Below, one piece after another: positions 45,773 to 53,323 of a stretch of 64,000 bases of DNA. Source of the stretch: Fen-1231 sp035286465 (lineage in GTDB: Bacteria; Gemmatimonadota; Gemmatimonadetes; Gemmatimonadales; Gemmatimonadaceae); the NCBI GenBank assembly GCA_035286465.1, contig DATEDF010000023.1, positions 1 through 64,000 on the forward strand. Reading direction: 5' to 3'. Made by a program: the position numbers and the translations under genes. Numbering within the stretch: position 1 is the stretch's first letter; every line of letters begins with the position of its first letter. The notes under the pieces are model-generated. The model searched no databases. It had not been told where the DNA came from and saw only the letters and a list, made by a program, of their open reading frames with translations.

Positions 45773-46555
45773 ATGGCTGCCCTTGTCCCCGGCCCTGCCT
45801 CCGCTGCCCCCTCGGGCGAGCTCCCGGCGCACGTCGCGATCATCATGGACGGCAACGGGCGGTGGGCGAGCGCGCGCGGCCGCTCGCGCGCGGCGGGACA
45901 CGCCGAGGGCGCCCGCGCCGTCCGGCGCGTCGTCGAGGCGGCGCGGCGTTTCGGCATCTCCACGCTGACGCTCTACGCCTTCTCCGCCGACAACTGGAAG
46001 CGCCCCGCCGCCGAAGTCGCCGGGCTGATGGCGCTCTTCGCCGAGTTTCTGCGCGCCGAGGTGGCGCGCTGCCGCGCGCACGGCATCCGTCTCGCGGTCG
46101 TCGGCCGCCGCGACCGGCTCGGCATCCGGCTGCGGCGCGCGATCGAGGACGCCGAGCGCGGCACCGAGCGCGGACGGGCGATGTGCCTCCGCATCGCCAT
46201 TGACTATTCCGCGCGGGACGCCATCGTGCGCGCGGCCGCGCTCGCGGCCCGCGCGCCGGGCGCCCACTCGCCCGCCGGCCCGCGCGTGCCGTCGCGTGAC
46301 GGCTTCGCGCGGCTCCTCGCGCGCGCCACGCACGCGCCGGAGCCCGCGCCCGACGTGGACCTGCTCATCCGCACGGGCGGCGAGCGTCGCTTGAGCGACT
46401 TCCTGCTCTGGGAATGCGCGTACGCGGAGCTCGTCTTCACCGACCGGATGTGGCCGGAGTTCGGCGCGGCGGACCTCGCGGACGCGATCGCCGAATACGG
46501 GCGGCGCGAGCGGCGCTTCGGCGCGCTCGCGTGTCGCGACGCCCGCAGCGCTTGA
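45773..46555 (+). CDS. uppS: Isoprenyl (undecaprenyl) diphosphate synthase
   Basis: 260 residues, cis-prenyltransferase family. Catalytic Asp26 lies in HVAIIMDGNGRWA at the same number as in E. coli UppS. LTLYAFSADNWKRP, LRIAIDYSARDAIV and DLLIRTGGERRLSDFLLWECAYAELVF are the other conserved blocks. It builds the C55 lipid carrier used for peptidoglycan and O-antigen. ATG 45773 is chosen from family alignment; a longer frame to 45722 would cross the promoter. RTGGERRLSDFLLWE keeps the diphosphate-binding Arg. It may support the polysaccharide operon 8 kb downstream. Confidence 0.96.
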   Translation: MAALVPGPASAAPSGELPAHVAIIMDGNGRWASARGRSRAAGHAEGARAVRRVVEAARRFGISTLTLYAFSADNWKRPAAEVAGLMALFAEFLRAEVARCRAHGIRLAVVGRRDRLGIRLRRAIEDAERGTERGRAMCLRIAIDYSARDAIVRAAALAARAPGAHSPAGPRVPSRDGFARLLARATHAPEPAPDVDLLIRTGGERRLSDFLLWECAYAELVFTDRMWPEFGAADLADAIAEYGRRERRFGALACRDARSA

Positions 46556-46576
46556 CCCGTGGGGCCCGCGGCGCGA

Positions 46577-47224
46577 ATGTCCCTCATGCCCACGGCCCCG
46601 CGGCTCTCCGAGCGCACCGGCGCGAGCCCCGAGGGGCGCACCCCCGCGCTGCACGACCGCGCGGCGGACAACCTGCGCTTCATCCGCGACACGATGGCCC
46701 TGGCCGGCGCGTTCACGAGCGTCTCCGGCCGCGGGATGATGCTGGTGGGAGTCGTTGGGCTCGCCGCGTCGGCCCTGGCGTCGGGCAAGAGCGTCGAGCA
46801 GGACGCCACGCGCTGGCTCGCCGTCTGGGTCGCGGCCGCGCTCGTCGCCGGCGCGGTCTCGTGGGTCACGATCCGGAGCAAGGCGGCCCACACCGGACAG
46901 TCGCTCTCGGCGGGGCCCGCGCGGCGGTTCGCGCTGGCCTTCGCGCCCGCGATCGCCGCGGGCGCCGCGCTCACGGCGGCGCTCGCCGTCCGCGGGGATG
47001 TGACGCTCCTCCCCGGCACCTGGCTCCTCCTCTACGGAGCCGCCGTTACCGCCGGCGGCGCCTTCTCGGTGCGTCCGGTGCCCGTGATGGGCGCGGCGTT
47101 TCTCGCCCTCGGCGCGGCGTGCTTCGCGCTCCCGGCCGCGTGGAACCCGTGGCTGCTCGCCGCGGGATTCGGCGGCCTGCATCTGGTCTTCGGTTTCGTG
47201 ATCGCGAGGCACCACGGTGGCTAG
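46577..47224 (+). CDS. Unrecognised membrane protein paired with a winged-helix regulator
   Basis: 215 residues from ATG 46577 (GTG 46559 also in frame). A soluble N-terminus (TPALHDRAADNLRFIRDTM) leads to about six hydrophobic helices (GMMLVGVVGLAASALASG onward). The family is not recognised, but such a protein with a following winged-helix regulator is a recurrent pair. Its end overlaps the regulator start by 8 bp, so the pair is translationally coupled and the membrane protein may sequester or signal to the regulator. Confidence 0.75.
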   Translation: MSLMPTAPRLSERTGASPEGRTPALHDRAADNLRFIRDTMALAGAFTSVSGRGMMLVGVVGLAASALASGKSVEQDATRWLAVWVAAALVAGAVSWVTIRSKAAHTGQSLSAGPARRFALAFAPAIAAGAALTAALAVRGDVTLLPGTWLLLYGAAVTAGGAFSVRPVPVMGAAFLALGAACFALPAAWNPWLLAAGFGGLHLVFGFVIARHHGG

Positions 47225-47606
47225 GCACTCGTCGGCGGCGGCGCGGCGCGGTGAGCGCACGCCGCCCTCCGGACTCAAGGCGCTCGCCGGCGGGAAGGAG
47301 CGCGAGTCCGTCGCGCAGGCGCTCGACAAGGTCATCCACGAGCGGATCCGCCTCGGAATCGTGAGCGCGCTGGCCGTGAACGAGCGCCTCACGTTCAACG
47401 AGCTCAAGCAGCTCCTGCACACGACGGACGGGAACGTGAGCGTCCACGCGCGCAAGCTGGAGGACGCCGGCTACCTGAGCTGCCACAAGAGCTTCGAGGG
47501 GCGCGTGCCGCGGACCGAGTACCGGCTCACGGCGGCGGGGAAGAAAGCGCTCGAGCGCTACCTCTCGCACATGGAAGCGCTCATCCAGGCGACGCGCGGA
47601 AAGTAG
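47217..47606 (+). CDS. Winged-helix DNA-binding regulator
   Basis: 129 residues from GTG 47217. After a basic, disordered N-terminus, the winged helix reads RIRLGIVSALAVNERLTFNELKQLLHTTDGNVSVHARKLEDAGYLSCHKSFEGRVPRTEYRLTAAGKKALERYL, the transcriptional regulator type that acts on one or few genes (MarR/PadR-like HTH_27 group). Overlap with the membrane protein gene points to a two-gene regulatory unit. The last five codons and stop (ATRGK) form the first unit of a 19-bp tandem repeat that continues downstream. Confidence 0.85.
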   Translation: MARHSSAAARRGERTPPSGLKALAGGKERESVAQALDKVIHERIRLGIVSALAVNERLTFNELKQLLHTTDGNVSVHARKLEDAGYLSCHKSFEGRVPRTEYRLTAAGKKALERYLSHMEALIQATRGK

Positions 47607-47663
47607 AGCGACGCGCGGCGAGTGGAGCGCTGCGCGGAGACGAGAGCGACGCGCGGAAAGTAG
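47588..47663. repeat. Four tandem 19-bp repeats starting in a gene 3' end
   Basis: Units at 47588-47606, 47607-47625, 47626-47644 and 47645-47663. The first and last are GGCGACGCGCGGAAAGTAG and AGCGACGCGCGGAAAGTAG; the middle two are diverged. The first unit encodes the C-terminus and stop codon of the winged-helix regulator. The array stops 12 bp before the convergent DUF4097-type gene. Confidence 0.85.
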
Positions 47664-47675
47664 CGCGTCTCGCGC

Positions 47676-48569
47676 TCACTGCAGCGAGGCGGTGACGCGC
47701 CCCTTGAACGAGCGCACGATGATCGCCGGACCGGCCACGGACGGCTTGCCCAGCGTCGCGGAGTTGGTGCCGCGCTGGGCCGCCGCGCCCGATCGGGGAA
47801 AGCGCTTGCCGAACAGGTCGCTCGCGGGCGCGGTGGCCTCGACGGACAGATCGGCGTCCCGCGGCAGGAGCAGCGTGACGTCGCCCGCGTGCGTGTCGAA
47901 CGACACGGCGGCCGTTTTCGTGAGCGCGCCGCTGAAGCGGATGTGGCCGTCAATGGACTCGAAGCGCGCGCGCGTGACCGTGCCCGCGTTGACGACGATG
48001 TTGCCGCTGACCGTGGTGAGCGCGGCGTCCTCGCTCGACCCGCTCCACGTGACGCGGCCCGTGGCCGTCTTGAGGCGGAGGTAGCGCGGCGACGCCGTCA
48101 CGTCCACGTCGCCGTTCATCGTCTCCACGCGCAGCTCGCTCGGCGTGCCCTGCACCCGCACTCGGCTCGCGACGGCGTCCACGTCGAGCTGGCCCGCGAA
48201 GGCGCTCACCTCGATGTCGGCCGAGGCGGCCTTGAGCCAGACGCGCGCGCGCGCCGGGAGGCGCACCACGAGGTCACTCACGCCGGCCATCTTCGCGGAC
48301 GCGCCGGGCTTGGGGCCTTCGACGAAGAACTTGACCCCCTCGTAGCCGCCGCCGCCGAAGAGCTGCGCACCGCGCGCGAGCGTGCCCGTGATCACGACCG
48401 AGTCCTTGTCCCAGCCGATCACGCGAATGGCGCCGGCGTCGTTGAAGATCCGCACCGCGCCGTCGGGATTGAGCGGAAAGGCGCGCAGGATCTTCTCCTG
48501 CGCCGGAAGCGGGTCCGGGGCCGCCGCGAGGATGGCGAGCGCGCACGAGAGCGGGAGAACAGTACGCAT
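47676..48569 (-). CDS. Exported DUF4097-type beta-helix/adhesin-like protein
   Basis: 297 residues with signal peptide (LPLSCALAILAAAPDPLPA). The mature chain is repeated short beta-strands of the type IRVIGWDKDSVVITGTL, LRVETMNGDVDVTAS, LKTATGRVTWSG, LTTVSGNIVVNAG and VSFDTHAGDVTLLLP, characteristic of DUF4097/putative auto-transporter adhesin-like head proteins. It ends in AIIVRSFKGRVTASLQ. Function is unknown. It is the third gene of a sigma / anti-sigma / DUF4097 operon on the minus strand, 3 bp after the anti-sigma gene, so it is a likely target or sensor of that sigma system. Confidence 0.88.
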   Translation of the reverse strand: MRTVLPLSCALAILAAAPDPLPAQEKILRAFPLNPDGAVRIFNDAGAIRVIGWDKDSVVITGTLARGAQLFGGGGYEGVKFFVEGPKPGASAKMAGVSDLVVRLPARARVWLKAASADIEVSAFAGQLDVDAVASRVRVQGTPSELRVETMNGDVDVTASPRYLRLKTATGRVTWSGSSEDAALTTVSGNIVVNAGTVTRARFESIDGHIRFSGALTKTAAVSFDTHAGDVTLLLPRDADLSVEATAPASDLFGKRFPRSGAAAQRGTNSATLGKPSVAGPAIIVRSFKGRVTASLQ

Positions 48570-48572
48570 GGA

Positions 48573-49226
48573 TCAGTCCTGGAATGAGCCGGTCGGCAGG
48601 TCCGCCGCCCGCTTGAGCAAGTCGAGCTTCTGCCGGTAGCTGACGGTGAGGAGCTGCGTCAGCACGGCGTTCCTGGGTTCGCGGCGCAGCGCCGCGCGCG
48701 CCTCGGCGATCGCGGCGTCGATCTTCCGGAGGCAACTGTCGAGCACCGCCACGGTCCCGGCGTCGAGCCGGGTGCGCCGCGCGTCGAGCTCGGCGGCGAG
48801 GTCGGCGGCGGCCGCGTCGTAGCGCGCGAAGACGGCGTCAATCGGCGTGCCGCCGGCCGGCCACACGCGTGGCGCGGGGAGCCCGGCGATGGGCGGAGTG
48901 ACTCCCGTCTCCGCCGGGAGCCCGGGCGCCTCGCCCGGCTGTGCCCGCACGATCGCGGCCTTCGCGCGCCGTTCGCGCAGGAGGAGCGCCGTGAGGCCGG
49001 ACGACGCGACGACGAGGAGGACCGCGGCGGCGGCCAACCTCCCGGCGCGCCACGGCGACGCGGGGCGCGCGGGCGGCGCGGGCGACGCGATCGCGCGCAC
49101 GCGTCCCGCCTCGATCCGGCCGCGAATCGCCGGCCACGCGTCGCGGGTGGGCTCGATGCTCCGCGGCAGCGCCACGGCGGCCTCGGTGAGGCGGCGCAGC
49201 CGCTCGGGGTCGAGTTCGTCGGTCAT
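48573..49226 (-). CDS. Putative membrane anti-sigma factor
   Basis: 217 residues. The N-terminal 60 residues (DELDPERLRRLTEAAVALPRSIEPTRDAWPAI) are helical and cytoplasmic, one membrane helix is at about 66-85 (LAAAAVLLVVASSGLTALLL), and the periplasmic part is a long helical region (YDAAAADLAAELDARRTRLD). No CHCC zinc motif is seen. Position is the evidence: its ATG overlaps the sigma-factor stop (ATGA), as anti-sigma genes usually do. Confidence 0.75.
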   Translation of the reverse strand: MTDELDPERLRRLTEAAVALPRSIEPTRDAWPAIRGRIEAGRVRAIASPAPPARPASPWRAGRLAAAAVLLVVASSGLTALLLRERRAKAAIVRAQPGEAPGLPAETGVTPPIAGLPAPRVWPAGGTPIDAVFARYDAAAADLAAELDARRTRLDAGTVAVLDSCLRKIDAAIAEARAALRREPRNAVLTQLLTVSYRQKLDLLKRAADLPTGSFQD

Positions 49227-49801
49227 CGGTCGAGTGCCTCCATCAGCAGGCGGCGCGCGCGGAAGAGCTGTGCCCGCACGGTGGCGGGAGCGATCCCCGC
49301 CATCGCCGCGATCTCCTCGTGCTTGTAGCCCTCCACCTCGTGCAGCACGAACGCCATCCGTGCACCGCTCGGGAGTGCGGCGATCGCGCGCTCGAGGTCA
49401 ATGCGGTCGCCGGGATCTCCCGCCCCGAACGCGGCCACGCTCAGCGTGTCGAGGTCCTCGGCGGGCTCAATGTGCGCGAGCCGGCGCCGGTCGCCGCGCT
49501 CCGAGTGAAGGAATGCGTTGACCGTCACGCGGTGCAGCCACGTGGCGAACGTGCTCTCGCCGCGAAACGAGCCGAGCTTCTCCCAGGCCCGCACGAACGT
49601 GTCCTGCATCAGCTCCTCCGCGCGCTGCCGCTCGCCGGTGAGGCGAACACAGAGCGCCGTGACGCGCCCGACGTGCGTCCGGTACAGCCGCTCGAACGCG
49701 GCGACGTCGCCGCGCTGCGCGCGCCGGACGTCGTCCGCGGTGGCGAGCGCGTCGGCGCCCGGGACCGGCGGCTCGGCGTCAGGGGCGGGAGAGGGAGGCA
49801 C
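49223..49801 (-). CDS. ECF-family RNA polymerase sigma factor
   Basis: 192 residues. Region 2 (FERLYRTHVGRVTALCVRLTGERQRAEELMQDTFVRAWEKLGSFRGESTFATWLHRVTVNAFLHSER) and region 4 (LPSGARMAFVLHEVEGYKHEEIAAMAGIAPATVRAQLFRARRLL) are complete; there is no region 3, which defines the ECF class. The start GTG 49801 gives an acidic 25-residue lead before region 2; a shorter start is possible. It should direct RNA polymerase to envelope-related promoters and be held by the overlapping anti-sigma product. Upstream lies a 230-bp low-complexity hairpin rather than an ordinary promoter region. Confidence 0.95.
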   Translation of the reverse strand: MPPSPAPDAEPPVPGADALATADDVRRAQRGDVAAFERLYRTHVGRVTALCVRLTGERQRAEELMQDTFVRAWEKLGSFRGESTFATWLHRVTVNAFLHSERGDRRRLAHIEPAEDLDTLSVAAFGAGDPGDRIDLERAIAALPSGARMAFVLHEVEGYKHEEIAAMAGIAPATVRAQLFRARRLLMEALDR

Positions 49802-49861
49802 GAGAGCGAGTGGTCCGACGGTGGGATGCCGGCGGGAGGTTCAGCGTTTAACGCGGGACGG

Positions 49862-50090
49862 GTGAGGGGAGTGAGGGGTGAAGGGCGAAGAGGTTGTGAA
49901 GGGCGAAGGGTCTGGTGAAGGGCGAAGGGCGAAGGGGTTGTGAAGAGTGAAGAGCGAAGGGTCGGTGAAGCGCGAAGGGCGAACGCCACCTCGCCCTTCA
50001 GCAATCGCGCCTGCCCCTTCGCCCTTCACCATTCGCTCTTCACCCTTCACTGCTCCCCTCACCCCTCACCCCTCACCCCTCACCCCTCAC
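49862..50090. repeat. Heptamer-rich long inverted repeat, family C
   Basis: About 230 bp between the sigma factor and the ABC permease. The left arm uses GGGTGAA, GGGCGAA and GAGTGAA words (for example GGGCGAA twice and TGAAGAG twice in tandem); the right arm uses the complements. It ends in five perfect CCCCTCA heptamers (50055-50089) directly before the permease stop. No gene. It can fold on itself over most of its length and has the same 7-bp period as family A. Confidence 0.85.
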
Positions 50091-51413
50091 TCACGCGTAT
50101 TTGACCCACCTCGCCAGCTCCTTGAGGCTCGGCCGCTTGCCCGTCATCAGCAGCCCCACGCGGTAGATCCGCGCCGACGCCCAGATCGCCGCCCAGCACG
50201 CCAGCGCCACGCCGACCAGCGACCCCGCGATCTCCAGCGCGGGCACCTGCACCGCGCTCATCCGGAGCGGCATGATGATCGGCGCCGTGAAGGGGATGAG
50301 ACTCATCACCACCGCGAGCGTGCCCGACGGGTTCAGCATGATCGGCTGCACGAAGATGATGCTCGCGATGAGGAGCATCACCACGGGCTGGGCCGCCTGA
50401 TTGGCTTCCTCCTGGCTGCCGACCATCGCGCCCACGGCGGCGAAGAGCGACGAGTAGAGCGCGTAGCCGAGGAGGAAGAAGAGCACGAGGGCGGCGAGGA
50501 GCGGCACCGAGACCGTCGGCAGCGTGAATCCCTTCAGCTCCGGAATGCCCATCGCTTTCGCCAGCACCGCGCCGTATGCGATGAACGCGGTGGCGCTGCC
50601 GAACCAGACGAGCTGCTGCGTGAGGCCCACGGCGCCGACGCCGATGACCTTGCCGGCGAGAAGGATGTCCGGCTTCACGCTCGACATCACGACCTCGGCC
50701 ACGCGCGTCAGTTTCTCCTCGAGCACGCCGCGGAGCACGTTCTGGCCGTAGAGCATGATCATCATGTAGAGCAGGAATGCGATCACGAAGCCGAAGATGG
50801 CGCTGACGAGCCCGCTGCCGCCGCGTCCGCGCTCATCCATCCGCTCCGTCGTCAGGTCCACCCGCACGCGCGTGAGCGAATCAATGCGCGCGGCGTCGAG
50901 CCCGGCGGCCTGCAGGCGCGAGCCGAGCACGGCCTGCCGCACCGCGGCCTCGATCATCTCCATCTCACCGAGCGACGAGGCGTTGCGCCCCGCGTACCGC
51001 GCCTTCTGCTGCGTGAGCGTGAGGGAATCCAGCACCAGATACCCCTGCGTCGCCTTCTCGATGACGAGACGCGTGGCGACCGACTCCGCGTCGGCGAGCT
51101 TCGCCTGCTGGAGGTCCTCGACCACGCTCCGCGCGGGGCGGGGGAGCGTGCCGCCGGGCATCTTCGCGAGCGGGTTCGACGCCTGCTGCAGCAGCAGGCG
51201 ATCCGCCACGCGGTGGCCGAGTCCCGTCCCCGTCGCGTCGAGGATGCGGATGTTCGACACCTGCGCCTGCTTCATCCCGCGCATCGTCATGTAGCCGGGC
51301 AGGACCATGACCGCGAGGAAGAAGACGGGGCCGAAGATCGTCGTGATGATGAACCACTTCGTGCGCACGCGCTCGACGTACTCGCGCTTGATCACCGCCC
51401 AGAGCTTACCCAT
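50091..51413 (-). CDS. ABC-2 type transporter permease (NatB-like)
   Basis: 440 residues. One N-terminal helix (KWFIITTIFGPVFFLAVMVLPG), a periplasmic domain of about 150 residues, then five more helices including GFVIAFLLYMMIMLYGQNVLRGVLEEK, the family box, and SQEEANQAAQPVVMLLIASIIF. This is the NatB/ABC-2 layout, used for ion, drug or lipid export. It overlaps the ATPase gene by 8 bp and forms a two-gene exporter with it. The 3' end abuts the family C repeat. Confidence 0.93.
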   Translation of the reverse strand: MGKLWAVIKREYVERVRTKWFIITTIFGPVFFLAVMVLPGYMTMRGMKQAQVSNIRILDATGTGLGHRVADRLLLQQASNPLAKMPGGTLPRPARSVVEDLQQAKLADAESVATRLVIEKATQGYLVLDSLTLTQQKARYAGRNASSLGEMEMIEAAVRQAVLGSRLQAAGLDAARIDSLTRVRVDLTTERMDERGRGGSGLVSAIFGFVIAFLLYMMIMLYGQNVLRGVLEEKLTRVAEVVMSSVKPDILLAGKVIGVGAVGLTQQLVWFGSATAFIAYGAVLAKAMGIPELKGFTLPTVSVPLLAALVLFFLLGYALYSSLFAAVGAMVGSQEEANQAAQPVVMLLIASIIFVQPIMLNPSGTLAVVMSLIPFTAPIIMPLRMSAVQVPALEIAGSLVGVALACWAAIWASARIYRVGLLMTGKRPSLKELARWVKYA

Positions 51414-52371
51414 GGCCGGTCATCCCCGTCTCGACGCCCGCCGCGCCGACCCGTTCGAGGAAGATCTGGTGCAGCGACGGCTGCACGAGCTCGAAGCGCT
51501 GGACGCGCGCGCCCGCGTCCACGAGACGCTTGAGCAGCGCCTGGGGATCGGCGCCCCGCTGAAGCGCGATCTCGAAGAAGCGGTTCGAGTCGTCCACGCG
51601 CTCGACCATCCGGTGGTCGCTCAACACCTTGCCCACGAACTCCGCCCCGCCGTCGGCGAGCGAGAGCGCGACATTGTTGCCCCCGTGTTCGGCCTTCACG
51701 CCGGCGACCGTGCCGTCGAGCACCTTCTCGCCGCGCGCGATGATGCAGACCGAGTCGCAGAGCCGCTCCGCGTGGTCCATCAGGTGGGTCGAGAAGATGA
51801 CCGTCTTGCCGCGCCGCTTGAGCTCCACGATGGTGTCCTTGAGCGCCTGCGCGTTGATCGGGTCGAGCCCGCTGAACGGCTCGTCGAGCACGACGAGGTC
51901 CGGGTCGTGCAGCAGCGTGCCGATGAACTGCACCTTCTGTTGCATCCCGCGCGAGAGCTCGTCCATCTTGCGGAGCCCCCAGTCCTTCTCGGCGGTCCGG
52001 AGCTGGAACCGCTCGAGCCAGTCGGTGATGCGGCGGTCCGCCTCGCGCGCCCGGACGCCCTTGAGCTCCGCCAGAAAGCGGAGCACGCGCCGCACCTGCA
52101 TCTTCTTGTAGAGGCCGCGCTCCTCGGGGAGGTAGCCCACGCGGTCGAGGATCGCCGCGTCGGTGTTGGCGCGCCCGAGCACCGCGATCGTTCCCTCGTC
52201 GGGCGCGATGATGTTCAGGATCATCCGGATCGTCGTCGTCTTCCCCGCGCCGTTGGGGCCGAGGAGCCCGTAGACCGCGCCCGTGGGCACGGCGAGCGAG
52301 AGGGCACTGACGGCGGTGTGCTCCGCGTAACGCTTCGTGATGCCCCGGATGTCGAGGGCGAGGTCGTTCAT
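51406..52371 (-). CDS. ABC transporter ATP-binding protein (NatA-like)
   Basis: 321 residues with Walker A GPNGAGKTTTIR, signature LSRGMQQKVQF, Walker B LVVLDEPFSGLDP and the H-loop FSTHLMDH, followed by a C-terminal domain of about 90 residues common in NatA/YhaQ-type ATPases. It drives the ABC-2 permease encoded downstream. AAGGGAGACC precedes the ATG. The substrate is unknown. Confidence 0.95.
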   Translation of the reverse strand: MNDLALDIRGITKRYAEHTAVSALSLAVPTGAVYGLLGPNGAGKTTTIRMILNIIAPDEGTIAVLGRANTDAAILDRVGYLPEERGLYKKMQVRRVLRFLAELKGVRAREADRRITDWLERFQLRTAEKDWGLRKMDELSRGMQQKVQFIGTLLHDPDLVVLDEPFSGLDPINAQALKDTIVELKRRGKTVIFSTHLMDHAERLCDSVCIIARGEKVLDGTVAGVKAEHGGNNVALSLADGGAEFVGKVLSDHRMVERVDDSNRFFEIALQRGADPQALLKRLVDAGARVQRFELVQPSLHQIFLERVGAAGVETGMTGHG

Positions 52372-52403
52372 GGTCTCCCTTGTTCGGCGTCGAGCGCGCT
52401 CCG

Positions 52404-52432
52404 AATATACGACAATGCCGGAACGCGCAGAA
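52404..52432 (-). promoter_or_regulatory. Possible promoter of the ABC exporter
   Basis: On the minus strand TATATT (52409-52404) is a good -10 box, 17 nt from a poor -35 (TTCTGC, 52432-52427). It lies 33 bp before the ATPase start in otherwise GC-rich sequence. Confidence 0.4.
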
Positions 52433-52511
52433 ACCTCACCCGCACCACGGTTCGGCCGGAACGAGGGTTCCGGCGCGCCGGATCGCGCAGGGGCGAAGGG
52501 CGAGGCGTCGC

Positions 52512-53246
52512 GTGCCGGCCGCTGAGTTCGTGCTCGCGTGCGCGGCGATCCTCGCGGTGGCGTTCCTCTACTCGACGGTCGGCCACGCCGGCGCGTCGGG
52601 CTACATCGCGGTGATGACGCTCTTCGGGTTCTCTCAGGGCGTGATCCGGCCCACGGCGCTCGTCCTCAACATTCTCGTCGCCGCCATCGGGTCGCTGCAG
52701 TACGGGAAGGCCGGACATTTCTCGTGGAGGCTCTTCTGGCCGTTCGCGACGCTGTCGGTGCCGCTGGCGTTCGTCGGAGGATACGTCAGTCTGCCCGGTC
52801 GCTGGTTCAAGGTGCTCGTCGGCGGCATCCTGTTGCTCTCGGCGATCCGTTTTCTGATGCGCCCGGCGCCGGACGCGGAGGTCCGGCCGCCGAGCCGGAG
52901 CCTGTCCCTGGCGGTCGGCGGCGGCCTCGGATTGCTCGCCGGATTGACCGGCACCGGTGGCGGGATATTCCTCACGCCGCTGCTCATCGTTCTCCGGTGG
53001 GCACGGACGAAGACGGCGTCGGCGACGTCGGCGCTGTTCATTCTCCTGAATTCCGTCGCGGGACTCGGAGGCAACCTCAGTGCGACCCGGTCGTTTCCGT
53101 CGTTCGCCCTCGCCTTCGCGGGCGTGGCCGTGGTCGGGGGTACGCTCGGATCGTACCTCGGCAGCCGCCGGTTCGACGTGGTCCTCATCAAGCGACTGCT
53201 GGCGGTCGTGCTGACCATCGCCGGCCTGAAGCTGGTCCTGTCGTGA
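52512..53246 (+). CDS. TSUP-family (TauE/SafE) membrane permease
   Basis: 244 residues from GTG 52512. Eight or so membrane helices in two repeats, with AAILAVAFLYSTVGHAGASGY in the first half and GGGLGLLAGLTGTGGGIFLTPLLIV in the second, the paired TSUP motif. The family moves sulfite, sulfoacetate or related anions. The frame is open to 52380, but that stretch is upstream sequence shared with the divergent ABC promoter. Divergent from the ABC exporter; 77 bp before the polysaccharide operon. Confidence 0.9.
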   Translation: MPAAEFVLACAAILAVAFLYSTVGHAGASGYIAVMTLFGFSQGVIRPTALVLNILVAAIGSLQYGKAGHFSWRLFWPFATLSVPLAFVGGYVSLPGRWFKVLVGGILLLSAIRFLMRPAPDAEVRPPSRSLSLAVGGGLGLLAGLTGTGGGIFLTPLLIVLRWARTKTASATSALFILLNSVAGLGGNLSATRSFPSFALAFAGVAVVGGTLGSYLGSRRFDVVLIKRLLAVVLTIAGLKLVLS

Positions 53247-53323
53247 TTGCGCCCACCGCCGACCGGACGCAGCGAGCTGGCGATGCCGTCGCGTGAGCGA
53301 GTGGCGGACGCGCCGGTGACCGC

